Source of the DNA: CAUZWH01 sp965224275
Lineage (GTDB): Bacteria > Pseudomonadota > Alphaproteobacteria > SHVV01
Assembly (NCBI GenBank): GCA_965224275.1
Contig: CBDCYR010000001.1
Span: forward strand, 124,001-188,000
Direction of reading: 5' to 3'
DNA: 64,000 bases
Made by a program: the position numbers and the translations under genes. The first letter of the stretch is position 1. Each line of letters starts with the position of its first letter. The notes beneath the pieces were generated by a model, which made no database searches, was not told where the DNA came from, and worked only from the letters and a program-made list of their open reading frames with translations. Below are positions 8,416 through 16,489 of this stretch, piece by piece.

Positions 8416-9916
8416 GACCGGCCTCCCTCAGGCGATCGTAGCGCTGACAGTCGGCCACCGGCCGGTGGCGAAGCTGCAGGCCCTCGGGCGTCGGGATGGT
8501 CGCCGGCGGTGCCGGCTGGCACTGCCGGGCGAGGATGTTGAGCACGACGTCGGCGCTGCAGGCGCCGAAGTCGAGCGCCTCGGCACAGGCCGCCTCGACC
8601 GCCTCCAGCCCGTCCTCCTGAACCGCCGCGAGGATCCTCACGAACTGCCTGTCACCGTCGTCGCAACCCGTCAGCCGGGCCCGTATGCGGCCGAGCGCGC
8701 CGGGCAGTTGCCAGCCCTTGAAGGGCGCGCCGTTCCTCAGCGCACCAGGCTTCCGCGTCAGGATCGGCACGTAGTGCCACGGATCGTAGGCGATCTCGCC
8801 GCGCCCGAAGCTCCGGGGATGCTCGGCGACGGTCTCGCCGTCCTGGCGGATGACGATCCGATCGGCGTAGGCCCGCACGTCGACCGGCCGCCCGACGGCA
8901 CGGGCGGCGACGCTGTAGTGGTTGTTGTCGAAGCGCACCAGACAGGTCTTGGACACCGCCACCTCGGTGGCGTGGAAGCCGTCGAAGGGGCCGCGATAGG
9001 CCATCAGGAAGGGCCGCTCCTCCTCGAACACCTGCCACACCGTCTTGCCCTCGATCGTCGGATGCGGCCGCTTCTTGGCGTCCTCGATACACCGATCCAT
9101 CAGCCACGCGTTGATCTCGGCGTAGGAGCGGCCCCGCGGGATGGGCACGAACAGGCGGCCGCGGACGTCACCCACCTGCCTCTCGACCTGCCCCTTCTCC
9201 CAGCCCGCACCCGGAGTGCACGCCACCGGCTCCACCAGATGGTGGGAGCACAGCTCCAGAAAGCGCCGGTTGTAGGCGCGCTCCTTGCCCACGAAGACCA
9301 TGCTCACCGCCGTCTTCATGTTGTCGTAGATGCCCCGCCGGCAGACCCCGCCGAAGAAGTGGAAGGCCCGTTCGTGCGCCTCGAACACCATCTCCTGGCT
9401 CTCGCGCGGGAAGATCTGAACCAGCTGCATGCGGCTGTAGCAGAGCCGCATGTGCGCCGCCTTCACCTTGGTCGTCACACCCGACAGGCGCGCGTACTCG
9501 TGGCTCCAGTCGAACTGGTAGGCCTCGCCGGGATCGAAGCTCAGCGGCACAAAACCCTGCGACGGCGACAACAGCCGCCACCGCCGACGCCAGGTCCTGG
9601 CGTAGCGGCGCACCGCGTCGTAGCCGCCGCCATAGCCCAGAGCCGCAAGATCTTCATGAATCCGCAGCAGAGACAGCCGATCCCGGCGCGGCTTCTTCTC
9701 GTTGGCCTCCAGCTGGCGCTCGAGCTCATCCACCCACGGTCCAAGCTTCGGCATCGGCTGGATCTTGCGCTCGTAGCTGTACGAGGTCTCATCGCCCCGC
9801 ACCACCTTGCGCACCGTGTTCTTCGAAACCCTCAAATCCCGGGCGATCTTCTTGATCGGAACGCCCCTCACCAGATGATCCCGACGGATCCGCGCAATCG
9901 TCTCCACTACCAGCAT
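8402..9916 (-). CDS. istA: IS21-family transposase IstA (copy 2)
   Basis: Same protein as at 469-1983, with visible differences such as Glu for Ala in SYSYERKI. HTH followed by the DDE core and C-terminal domain. ATG at 9916 preferred for its GAGG. With intact istB and both ends present, this copy looks potentially active and could also act on copy 1. Confidence 0.95.
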   Translation of the reverse strand: MLVVETIARIRRDHLVRGVPIKKIARDLRVSKNTVRKVVRGDETSYSYERKIQPMPKLGPWVDELERQLEANEKKPRRDRLSLLRIHEDLAALGYGGGYDAVRRYARTWRRRWRLLSPSQGFVPLSFDPGEAYQFDWSHEYARLSGVTTKVKAAHMRLCYSRMQLVQIFPRESQEMVFEAHERAFHFFGGVCRRGIYDNMKTAVSMVFVGKERAYNRRFLELCSHHLVEPVACTPGAGWEKGQVERQVGDVRGRLFVPIPRGRSYAEINAWLMDRCIEDAKKRPHPTIEGKTVWQVFEEERPFLMAYRGPFDGFHATEVAVSKTCLVRFDNNHYSVAARAVGRPVDVRAYADRIVIRQDGETVAEHPRSFGRGEIAYDPWHYVPILTRKPGALRNGAPFKGWQLPGALGRIRARLTGCDDGDRQFVRILAAVQEDGLEAVEAACAEALDFGACSADVVLNILARQCQPAPPATIPTPEGLQLRHRPVADCQRYDRLREAGHGAS

Positions 9917-12257
9917 CTCCCCCACCTCGTCTGTCCAAACAACGAGGTGTGTTCAAGAGCACAAAACCAGGGGGGTCAATTTTGGACGCCGATAACCCCC
10001 AATAGGGGGTCAATATTCCACGCCGAACAACAGTGGGATGCGGATCGTGGGTTGTGGGGCTGGGTTCGAAGGGGACGGTGTTGATGATTACGCGGGGGCC
10101 GGCCGGATTAGCGGAGGTCGGGGCGGCTTCGGTTCGAGAAGCGGTGATATCGTTGCCGGGGGTTTGCGGCGCGGGGGCCTGTTCGTCGGCGACGTCTGTG
10201 GTTTGATGCTCTTCAGTGGCGGGAGCGGTGGCACTGTCGTTTTCGTTGGTCTCGTGTGTCAGTCCCCGCTGATCGTAGGCCTGGAAGCCGGGCATGGACC
10301 AGAACCGTGCAGGTTCGCGGGCGGCGGCGGGCACGCCGGCGGCGGCGATTTCTTCGCCGGTGAACGCTTCTTCCATGGTTGTGGCGAGGTCGGTTTTCTT
10401 GAGCTTGGAGCGCGATTGTGCCCAGGCGTCGCCGAGTGTTGCGCGGGCAACGGCGAGGATGTTGGCCTTGGTGATCCGCGACCAAAACATGTCGGCGGTG
10501 GGCCGGATTTTGGTGGCAAAATCAATCGAGAGCCGTGCGACGGTGGCTTCGAATTCGGGCCGGGCGTCGTGTTCGAAGGCGAGTTGACCTTTTAGTGTCC
10601 TCGCGACGCAGGCGGCGAATAGCGCTTGTTTGTCGGCGTCCGGCAATGCTTTGAGGGCAGCGAAGGCGTCTTCGTCGTTTTCGTGTTGCATCCAGTCGAA
10701 GGAAAGACCGGATCGGTCGGCGAGCAGGTCCTCGCCGGGACTGTGTTGGGCGAAAGTATCGTCGTTGCTGCGCAGTGATGGCCGGTCGGGGGTTTCGCGG
10801 ATAGTGATGTCGAGAGCGTCCTGCATATAGCCGCCGGTGAACACGGCACGGCCCATTTGGAACAGCATGAGATCGAAAGCGGCCTCGAAGTCCTGCGCGA
10901 GCTCGGCTTTGACGAGCGTGGTGCGGATGGCGCGCATGTCGTCGGCGAGGCCGATGCCGATGCCGGCGTTTTTGCGTGCTTCGGCGCGCGGGTCGGCGGG
11001 GGATGCAATGGGGGCGGACAATCGCGGCGATTGGAAGTTGTTCTCGTGTTCGTCCTCGTCAGCGTTGTCGGCGGCAGCGTTGGGGTTGCGTGTCGGCATG
11101 TCGTCGGCACGGATGAGGCCTTTAACAATCTGCAGTGTGCCGTCGACGGCGATTGTCGCGATGCAGCCGGAATATGCGCGGTCGTCGTCGGCGAAGATGG
11201 CCCGCGCCTCGAGGGACTTGTCGATTTCGTGGTTGCGTTGGTCAATGGCTTCGGCCTCGGTGACCAGCTCTTCGGTCCACTCTTCATCGTCGAGATCGTT
11301 CAGTTCGTTCGCGCGGGTTTCGAGGCGTTGGATCTCGGCGCGTTCCTCGTCGGTGGGGGTTGCCGGGGTGGAGATGACGCGGCCGAATTGGGCGAGGGTT
11401 TGCCAATCGACGTCGGGCTGAGCATCGACCCATTTCCAGTCGGGGCGAAGTTGGTTGGCGACTACGAGAAGTTTGGTTGTGGCGATCTTGTTTAGCAATT
11501 CGGGATCGCTGAACCAAACGCCGTTGTCGTTGTCGTCGGCGAACAGGTCGCGGGTGACGGCGCCGCCTGCAGCTTCGTAGCTCTCGATGCCGACAAACTG
11601 TGCGATTGAGGAGCGTGCGGGGATTTGGTCTTGGGTGAGCGAGCGCTTGATCTGGTGAGCGTTGGGACGGTAGCCCTGGTCCTTGATCTGATCCCACACT
11701 GAGATTTGGTGTGCGTGGTCGGTGGTAACGGAAAAGGCGGTGAGGGCGTCGAGATCGAGTCCGCCGGCGCGGTAGGCGTCGAGAAGGATAGGAGAGGTAT
11801 TGCCCAGACGAAGGCGCTGCTCGACGAGGCGTGTGGTGACGCCGAACCGGGTTGCGATATCGGCAACGGTTGTACCGTTTTTGGCGAGAATGGCGAATGC
11901 CTCAACCTGGTCGGCGGGGTGCATGGCGGCACGAACAACGTTTTCGGTCAGTGACAATTCGGCGTCGTTGTGTGCGGTGTCGAGGAGGAGACAGGGAACC
12001 TCGTAGTTGTCTTCGATCGCGCCGTCGTGGGCGAGGGCGGTGAGGGCGGCGAAGCGGCGGCAGCCGGCGATAACGGCGTAGGAGGTGGTGTTGGTGGGGG
12101 AGTCGGGGCGAACGACGAGATTCTCAAGCAATCCGTGGGCGAGGATCGATGCTTTCAGCTCATTGTCCGCGGCGGCGCCGGCCGGCGTCTTGCGGACATT
12201 GGCGGGGGAAATCGTGAGCTGGGCGAGGGGGATGTTCTTGATGGCGTGGCTGGACAT
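9789..12257 (-). CDS. Large ParB/RepB/Spo0J-like protein, C-terminus replaced by IS21 read-through
   Basis: From MSSHAIKNIPLAQL at 12257 the protein runs about 740 residues to the IS21 end at 10033; the frame then continues into the element for about 80 foreign residues. An N-terminal ParB domain (VRKTPAG, VIAGCRRFAAL, LTENVVRAAMHPADQVEAF) is followed by an HTH (TVADIATRFGVTTRLVEQRL) and a long acidic, low-homology C-terminal half. Such 700-residue ParB-like proteins occur on alphaproteobacterial plasmids and are distinct from the short partition ParB at 23188. It is last in the AAA-unknown-VWA operon, 161 bases after the VWA gene. An alternative start lies near 12315. Confidence 0.75.
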   Translation of the reverse strand: MSSHAIKNIPLAQLTISPANVRKTPAGAAADNELKASILAHGLLENLVVRPDSPTNTTSYAVIAGCRRFAALTALAHDGAIEDNYEVPCLLLDTAHNDAELSLTENVVRAAMHPADQVEAFAILAKNGTTVADIATRFGVTTRLVEQRLRLGNTSPILLDAYRAGGLDLDALTAFSVTTDHAHQISVWDQIKDQGYRPNAHQIKRSLTQDQIPARSSIAQFVGIESYEAAGGAVTRDLFADDNDNGVWFSDPELLNKIATTKLLVVANQLRPDWKWVDAQPDVDWQTLAQFGRVISTPATPTDEERAEIQRLETRANELNDLDDEEWTEELVTEAEAIDQRNHEIDKSLEARAIFADDDRAYSGCIATIAVDGTLQIVKGLIRADDMPTRNPNAAADNADEDEHENNFQSPRLSAPIASPADPRAEARKNAGIGIGLADDMRAIRTTLVKAELAQDFEAAFDLMLFQMGRAVFTGGYMQDALDITIRETPDRPSLRSNDDTFAQHSPGEDLLADRSGLSFDWMQHENDEDAFAALKALPDADKQALFAACVARTLKGQLAFEHDARPEFEATVARLSIDFATKIRPTADMFWSRITKANILAVARATLGDAWAQSRSKLKKTDLATTMEEAFTGEEIAAAGVPAAAREPARFWSMPGFQAYDQRGLTHETNENDSATAPATEEHQTTDVADEQAPAPQTPGNDITASRTEAAPTSANPAGPRVIINTVPFEPSPTTHDPHPTVVRRGILTPYWGLSASKIDPPGFVLLNTPRCLDRRGGGDAGSGDDCADPSGSSGEGRSDQEDRPGFEGFEEHGAQGGAGR

Positions 12258-12418
12258 GGCGAGGGATCCGATTCGGTGGAGAGATTGGGGGAGACTCTGG
12301 TAAGCGGAAGACATAAAGGACAAGCCGCACTCCGGACTCCAAGCGGCGTCACATGCAGTCGGGGTGAGCGATAATGGTGGTGGTGTAGCGGCGGTGTTCG
12401 GTGGGCGGCGCGGCTTGG

Positions 12419-13795
12419 TTATTGCGCGATATCGATACGTTCGCCCCATGGCTGGATCATGTTGGGTTGCGGGATTGTTGACCAGTTGCAGAAAATGACG
12501 GGGTACGGGGGCTCGTGGTCCGGGTAGCTGTCGCATTCCATGTCGGTGAAGTAGATGCAGCAGCGGGGATCCAGTTGGTGGGTTTCGATCCATTCGAAGC
12601 CGGGGCGGAAGTCGGTGCCGCCGCGGCCCTTGATGACGATCTTCTCGGGAAGATCTTCGGGGGCATATTCGGCGACGTCCTGCACGGCGGCGTCGACCTG
12701 GAGGATATGGATGGTTTCGGGGTGTAGTTCGATTGCGATATCGCGGATCTCGGACCAGAAGGCGGCGAGGATGTCGGCCGGGAGCGATCCGGATGTATCG
12801 ATGATGATGACGATGTTGGCGAAGCCTTCGGAATGGATCGAGGGCAGGTAAAGGCCGCTGTCGATAAAGCGGCGGTTGGGTTTGGACCAACTATAGTCGC
12901 GGTGCGTGGCGTCGTTCATGTAGCGGCGCAGGAGTGAGGGCCAATCGAGCACGCTCGTGTGTGCGCTCTCAATGGCGTCGGATACGGCACCGGGTATTTT
13001 TCCTTGGGTTTTGGCGAGGTTCAGCGCCTGGTGCATTGCTTCGTCCCAATTCTGCTCCTCGAGATCGATGTCGAGCGTGGGGCTGTCGGGATCGGTTTGG
13101 CCGGGGGCGCGTGTTTCGGCGTCCATGATTTCGCCGGTGCCGCTGGGATCGAAGCTGGTTGGTGATTGTGGGTCAGGGCCGGGGTTTTGGCTGTCCTCGG
13201 GGTTTTGGGCGTCGTCGGAGTTTTGGCTGTCTTCCGGGTTTTCGCTGTTGGCGGAGTCGTCGTTGGGGTCGTCGTCGCCGGCGTCGTCGTCGTTACTGGA
13301 ACCCGGGTCCGAGCTGGGGTCGGGCGTGCCGTCGCCGGCGTCTGGGGATGCGTCGGGAGGCGTGTTCTGGTCGGGTTGGTTACCCTGTGGATCGGGAAGG
13401 CGGTTATAGGCTTCTTCGACGCTGAGGCCGTCCCATGCTTCGGCGTCCGGTGGCAGGGTGAACCCGGCGTCTCGCAGCAGAGCGTGGGTGGTGAGCTGCG
13501 AGGCGTGCTGCCAGCGTTGTGGATCGCGCTCGGCCCTGCGGGTGTGGTGCTTTAATGCGCATGCGAGAACGATGCGGGCTATTGCGGTTTGGATCTGGTC
13601 GGCAGGGGTCTGCGCAATCCATTCGGGTGAATAGCGGATTTCGTTGCCGTCGCTGGCGAGGGTGGTTCGGGAGTTGTCCATGCGGAGGGGAAGCCGCAGA
13701 GCAAGGCTGCCGAAAAATGGTTGGGCGCGAAGCAATTCGGTGACCGATTTGCTCAGGCGGTGGGCGGATTCGGTTTGTATGCGGGAGTTGGTCAT
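12419..13795 (-). CDS. VWA-like protein (DUF2201/CobT-like)
   Basis: 458 residues. The N-terminal part resembles the putative metallopeptidase half of DUF2201 proteins. Residues about 140-225 are a low-complexity acidic Asp/Asn/Pro/Ser/Glu linker (NSENPEDSQNSDDAQNPEDS). The C-terminal VWA fold has the MIDAS-like DTSGSLPAD at about 336 and the hallmark GRGGTDFRPGFEW. Cytoplasmic. It starts at the base next to the stop of the preceding gene, implying coupled translation. VWA proteins of this kind work with MoxR/CobS-type AAA ATPases, and one is encoded two genes upstream. Confidence 0.85.
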   Translation of the reverse strand: MTNSRIQTESAHRLSKSVTELLRAQPFFGSLALRLPLRMDNSRTTLASDGNEIRYSPEWIAQTPADQIQTAIARIVLACALKHHTRRAERDPQRWQHASQLTTHALLRDAGFTLPPDAEAWDGLSVEEAYNRLPDPQGNQPDQNTPPDASPDAGDGTPDPSSDPGSSNDDDAGDDDPNDDSANSENPEDSQNSDDAQNPEDSQNPGPDPQSPTSFDPSGTGEIMDAETRAPGQTDPDSPTLDIDLEEQNWDEAMHQALNLAKTQGKIPGAVSDAIESAHTSVLDWPSLLRRYMNDATHRDYSWSKPNRRFIDSGLYLPSIHSEGFANIVIIIDTSGSLPADILAAFWSEIRDIAIELHPETIHILQVDAAVQDVAEYAPEDLPEKIVIKGRGGTDFRPGFEWIETHQLDPRCCIYFTDMECDSYPDHEPPYPVIFCNWSTIPQPNMIQPWGERIDIAQ

Positions 13796-14694
13796 CTATG
13801 CGGCTTCTTCTTGGGGAGCGGTTGCGGCGGTGAAATAGCCGCTGAATTTTTCCAATAAGGCGTCGGCGTCGTTCTTAACCTGCGTGCGGGTGGCGTGGTT
13901 GAAGGACGCGGATGGTCGGAGTTCGTTGGGATCGACGTTGGCTATGCGTGTTTTCACTTCGTCGCACAGATGTGCAAGGTCCGGGTCTTGGAAGATGTTG
14001 AGGCGTGGCACGATGTCGACGAGATCGCGGATGTTGTCGATCATCGAGTTGCGGAAGATCAGCGGTTTGCCTTGATCGTCCGTGGTTAAACGCTCGCTGA
14101 CGTGTTCCACGGATTCGGCGAGACGGTGATAGAGATCGGTGACCGCTTGGCCCAAGCGTTCCTGAATCTGTGATTCGATGTCGAGCTTAACGCGCTCGGT
14201 GTCGTCGACAGCAAGCTTGGCGATGAAATGGTCGGCGTCGGGGACGGGTAGAACCCGGTATTTGATGTCGAATTTGCCTGGAGGGCTTCTTTGGTGGGGT
14301 ATTCGTCGGGGTTGTACAGGCGGCCGAGTTCGAGCTGGGCTTGGGCGATGTTGAGGTCGTAATCTTCGATGAAGCGGGTCCGGTTGCGGATGATGGTTTC
14401 GCGGTACTGGTCGAACAGGGCGGTGTAATGGTCGTAGTTGGCGACCGGTAGCAGGCGGTTGCCCTGGTCGTCCCACGGCAGGGTGTTTGCGTAGTGGTCG
14501 GTGCGGGCGGCGCTCATGGTTGCGGTGATCGTAGCGAATGCGGATTTGGGGAGCAGGCGCTTGTTGTAGCGCCCGGCATTAGCGCTGGCGTCGTGGTGTA
14601 TGGCGACCTGGTTGGAGGCTTTGTGGTCGTACTGGCGGCCGCTCCAGGCCGAGATGCGGAGGCTGACGAGCATGGCGTCGTGGGTGAGTTTCAT
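13796..14694 (-). pseudogene. Uncharacterised partner protein of the AAA-VWA operon, frame broken once
   Basis: Starts MKLTHDAMLVSLRISAWSGRQ at 14694 and reads to YNPDEYPTKEAL near 14280, where the frame shifts; the next frame continues GKFDIKYRVLPVPDADHF to a stop at 13796. Adding one G in the CAGGC at about 14280 restores a single protein of about 298 residues. Its place between an AAA ATPase and a VWA protein recalls the DUF3150-type proteins of integrative elements, but I assign that only from context. The simple one-base lesion may be a sequencing error. Confidence 0.65.
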
Positions 14695-14722
14695 GTGAAA
14701 CGCTCCAAGCGAATGTGGGGGA

Positions 14723-15748
14723 CTATTGGGTGCGGGTGGCGGCCCAGCGGATGTAGGCGGGGGTGTGGCTGAGAGCTTGGTCGCGGCGGATACAGGACCC
14801 GACGAGAAATTCCCCTACCTCGCGGCGCAGGCGGGTTGCGTAGGTGACGATCGAGTCGAGATTGATGTCGTCGGCCAGGCGGTAGAGGGCGCCGCAAACA
14901 GCGAGTAGAGCGCTGGCGTTGTCGGGGATGGGGGCGTTGTCGGGGTCGTCGATAATGGCGCGGGGGTGTGGGAGTTCGCGCCAGACCTGCAGGAATGCGG
15001 TGAATTCGACGGCGGCGGCTTCGCCTACGGTGCCGCGAAACAGTGCCCGTTCGGCGGTGGCATCGAGGCCGGCGCGGTGGGTGACGATGTTGGAGACGAA
15101 TTTCCAAGTGCGTGGGCACGGGAATGCTTTCTCGCCCGATTGGGGATCGAAGACGTGCAAGAGTTCGGGCCGCATTTGGATGAAAAACAAGACTTCCGGG
15201 GCGATCCCGTTGGTGGCTCCCCAAGCGCACCAGTCAGACGCGTCGACGCGGATCTCGAGGTGGACGAAACGGGAGGCAAGCGGTGTTGGCATGCGGTGGG
15301 TGACGCCGCGATCGGTGTCGCGGTTGCCGCATGCGATCAGCGCGGCGCCGGGGGGAAGTTCGTATTCGCCGCATTTGCGGTCGAGGACGAGCTGATATAG
15401 CGCCGCCTGTACCATGGGCACGGCAGACGGCAGCTCTTCGAGGTTGATGAGCCACTGGCCCGGGTCGTTGGCGGGGGGGAGGAAAGCGGGCGGTGCCCAA
15501 CGGGTGCGGTCGTTGCTGTCGCGCCAGGGGATTCCGCGCAGATCGACCGGATCGAGAAGGAGCGCGCGGACGTCGAGGTATTCGCGGGTCGCGTCGGCGG
15601 CGACTTGTTGGGCGATCTCGCTTTTGGCGCAGCCGGGCGGTCCCCACACAATGCAGGGCTGTTGGGCGGCGACGAGGATGGAGAGAGTGTTTGCGAGTTC
15701 GCTTGGACGCAGCGTGTAGTCGGCGGATATTGTCACCATGTCGGGCAT
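14723..15748 (-). CDS. MoxR/CobS-like AAA+ ATPase
   Basis: 341 residues. Walker A GPPGCAKSE at about 36, then DPVDLRGIPW; Walker B INLEELPSA; sensor 1 IACGNRDTDRG; arginine region TPLASRFVHLEI. These are the features of MoxR-type ATPases that pair with VWA proteins. First gene of a leftward operon (AAA, unknown, VWA, ParB-like). Palindromes P1 and P2 lie 158 and 275 bases upstream of the start and may control it. The biological role is not known; chaperone-like remodelling of a target protein is the family-level inference. Confidence 0.85.
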   Translation of the reverse strand: MPDMVTISADYTLRPSELANTLSILVAAQQPCIVWGPPGCAKSEIAQQVAADATREYLDVRALLLDPVDLRGIPWRDSNDRTRWAPPAFLPPANDPGQWLINLEELPSAVPMVQAALYQLVLDRKCGEYELPPGAALIACGNRDTDRGVTHRMPTPLASRFVHLEIRVDASDWCAWGATNGIAPEVLFFIQMRPELLHVFDPQSGEKAFPCPRTWKFVSNIVTHRAGLDATAERALFRGTVGEAAAVEFTAFLQVWRELPHPRAIIDDPDNAPIPDNASALLAVCGALYRLADDINLDSIVTYATRLRREVGEFLVGSCIRRDQALSHTPAYIRWAATRTQ

Positions 15749-15905
15749 GTCGGGCTGTCCTACGGATTGGGAAGGGGTGGCGATCCTCTGTGGGGACCGA
15801 ACGTCCCGCAGGAGGCGCCAGCCTCTAACGTTGATGGTGTGAATGCGGGGGTGGGGGCGAGTGGCCCGGGCCTGGGTTTTGGCGGAGCCGGGGCGCCCGG
15901 GGAGA

Positions 15906-15934
15906 GTTCAAGTGGCAAACATTACCACTTGAAC
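15906..15934. promoter_or_regulatory. 29-bp palindrome P1
   Basis: Arms GTTCAAGTGG and CCACTTGAAC around a 9-base centre CAAACATTA. First of five related sites (others at 16023, 18395, 21485, 24194). Upstream of the AAA operon. Could be an operator or a parS-type centromere site. Confidence 0.75.
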
Positions 15935-16022
15935 GCGATAGGTATTAACCGGGTGTCAGGTAGGGTTTGGTGCGTATTTAGTGGGCGGGAAACGATCTCG
16001 ATTGGGGTTTAAGAGATGTTTT

Positions 16023-16051
16023 TTTCAAGTGGTAAACATTACCACTTGAAA
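16023..16051. promoter_or_regulatory. 29-bp palindrome P2
   Basis: TTTCAAGTGG TAAACATTA CCACTTGAAA. Identical to P3 at 18395 and, like P3, followed by the tail of the small secreted-protein gene. Confidence 0.78.
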
Positions 16052-16204
16052 TGTTTGCTGCGGTTTATGGGTCGGGAATGCTGACGCCTTGGACCCTGAA
16101 GGTTTGGGAGAGAGCGTCGATCTGGTTTTGGATAGCGTCGAGTGAGCCCGGCGTAGAAGCGAGGACGGGCTGTCACCGGCTTGGCAATCGGCGTGTATCT
16201 GATG

Positions 16205-16325
16205 TTGACAGTGCGCAGATGAGCGATTAGCTTCCACGTTGTATTCTGTTGTGGAAGCTGTTGCTTTTGCAGGGTGAAAGACGATCAAAGGGGCCGTTTA
16301 CCGACGTGCCCCTTTCTTCTTTTTA
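16205..16325 (+). ncRNA. Orphan counter-transcript-like RNA region, copy 1
   Basis: Homologue of 26409-26530. It keeps TTGACA at 16205-16210, a hairpin AGCTTCCAC/GTGGAAGCT (16229-16237, 16251-16259), and a terminator stem AAAGGGGC/GCCCCTTT (16287-16294, 16308-16315) followed by a T-rich run. The repC gene it would regulate is deleted here. Confidence 0.5.
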
Positions 16326-16489
16326 TTGACGAATTAGGACGGCCCGCGCTCACGCGGCCTCGCCTCTAAGGATCTCGCCTTCGACATAGGCGCGGAACGC
16401 CGCCCCCGACGTGAAGCAGCGGTAGCCTGCGGCGCTGGCGATTGCCAGCACCTCCGCCGGCTCGTTCAACAACACGGCGATCGGCCCGG

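Larger units (their letters stand above)
7487..10032 (-). mobile_element. IS21-family element, copy 2 (complete)
   Basis: Complete 2546-bp element. Ends begin TGTCAATCGGCG (7487) and, on the other strand, TGTTGTTCGGCG (10032), each followed by the internal repeat TCCAAAATTGACCCCC. It carries istA and istB. Flanks (…TACGAC and GTGGGATG…) do not form a target duplication, so the flanks probably come from different insertion events joined by recombination or deletion. The left end interrupts a gene fragment; the right end interrupts the ParB-like gene. Confidence 0.92.
16023..16337. repeat. Deleted second copy of the replicon end
   Basis: Three blocks match the intact replicon in the same order: 16023-16078 matches 18395-18450 (palindrome plus the last codons ..IPDP-stop of the secreted-protein gene), 16101-16142 matches 25671-25712 (inside repC), and 16144-16337 matches about 26347-26540 (repC leader and terminator). 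The last junction removes the repC start and N-terminal HTH at a short CGAG repeat. The match ends at GACGAAT in both places. Confidence 0.85.

Noticed and set aside
16025..16288. Small minus-strand open frame in the repC leader, also open in the second copy
   Set aside because: Differences between the copies change amino acids freely but preserve a stem, so RNA structure and not protein is conserved.
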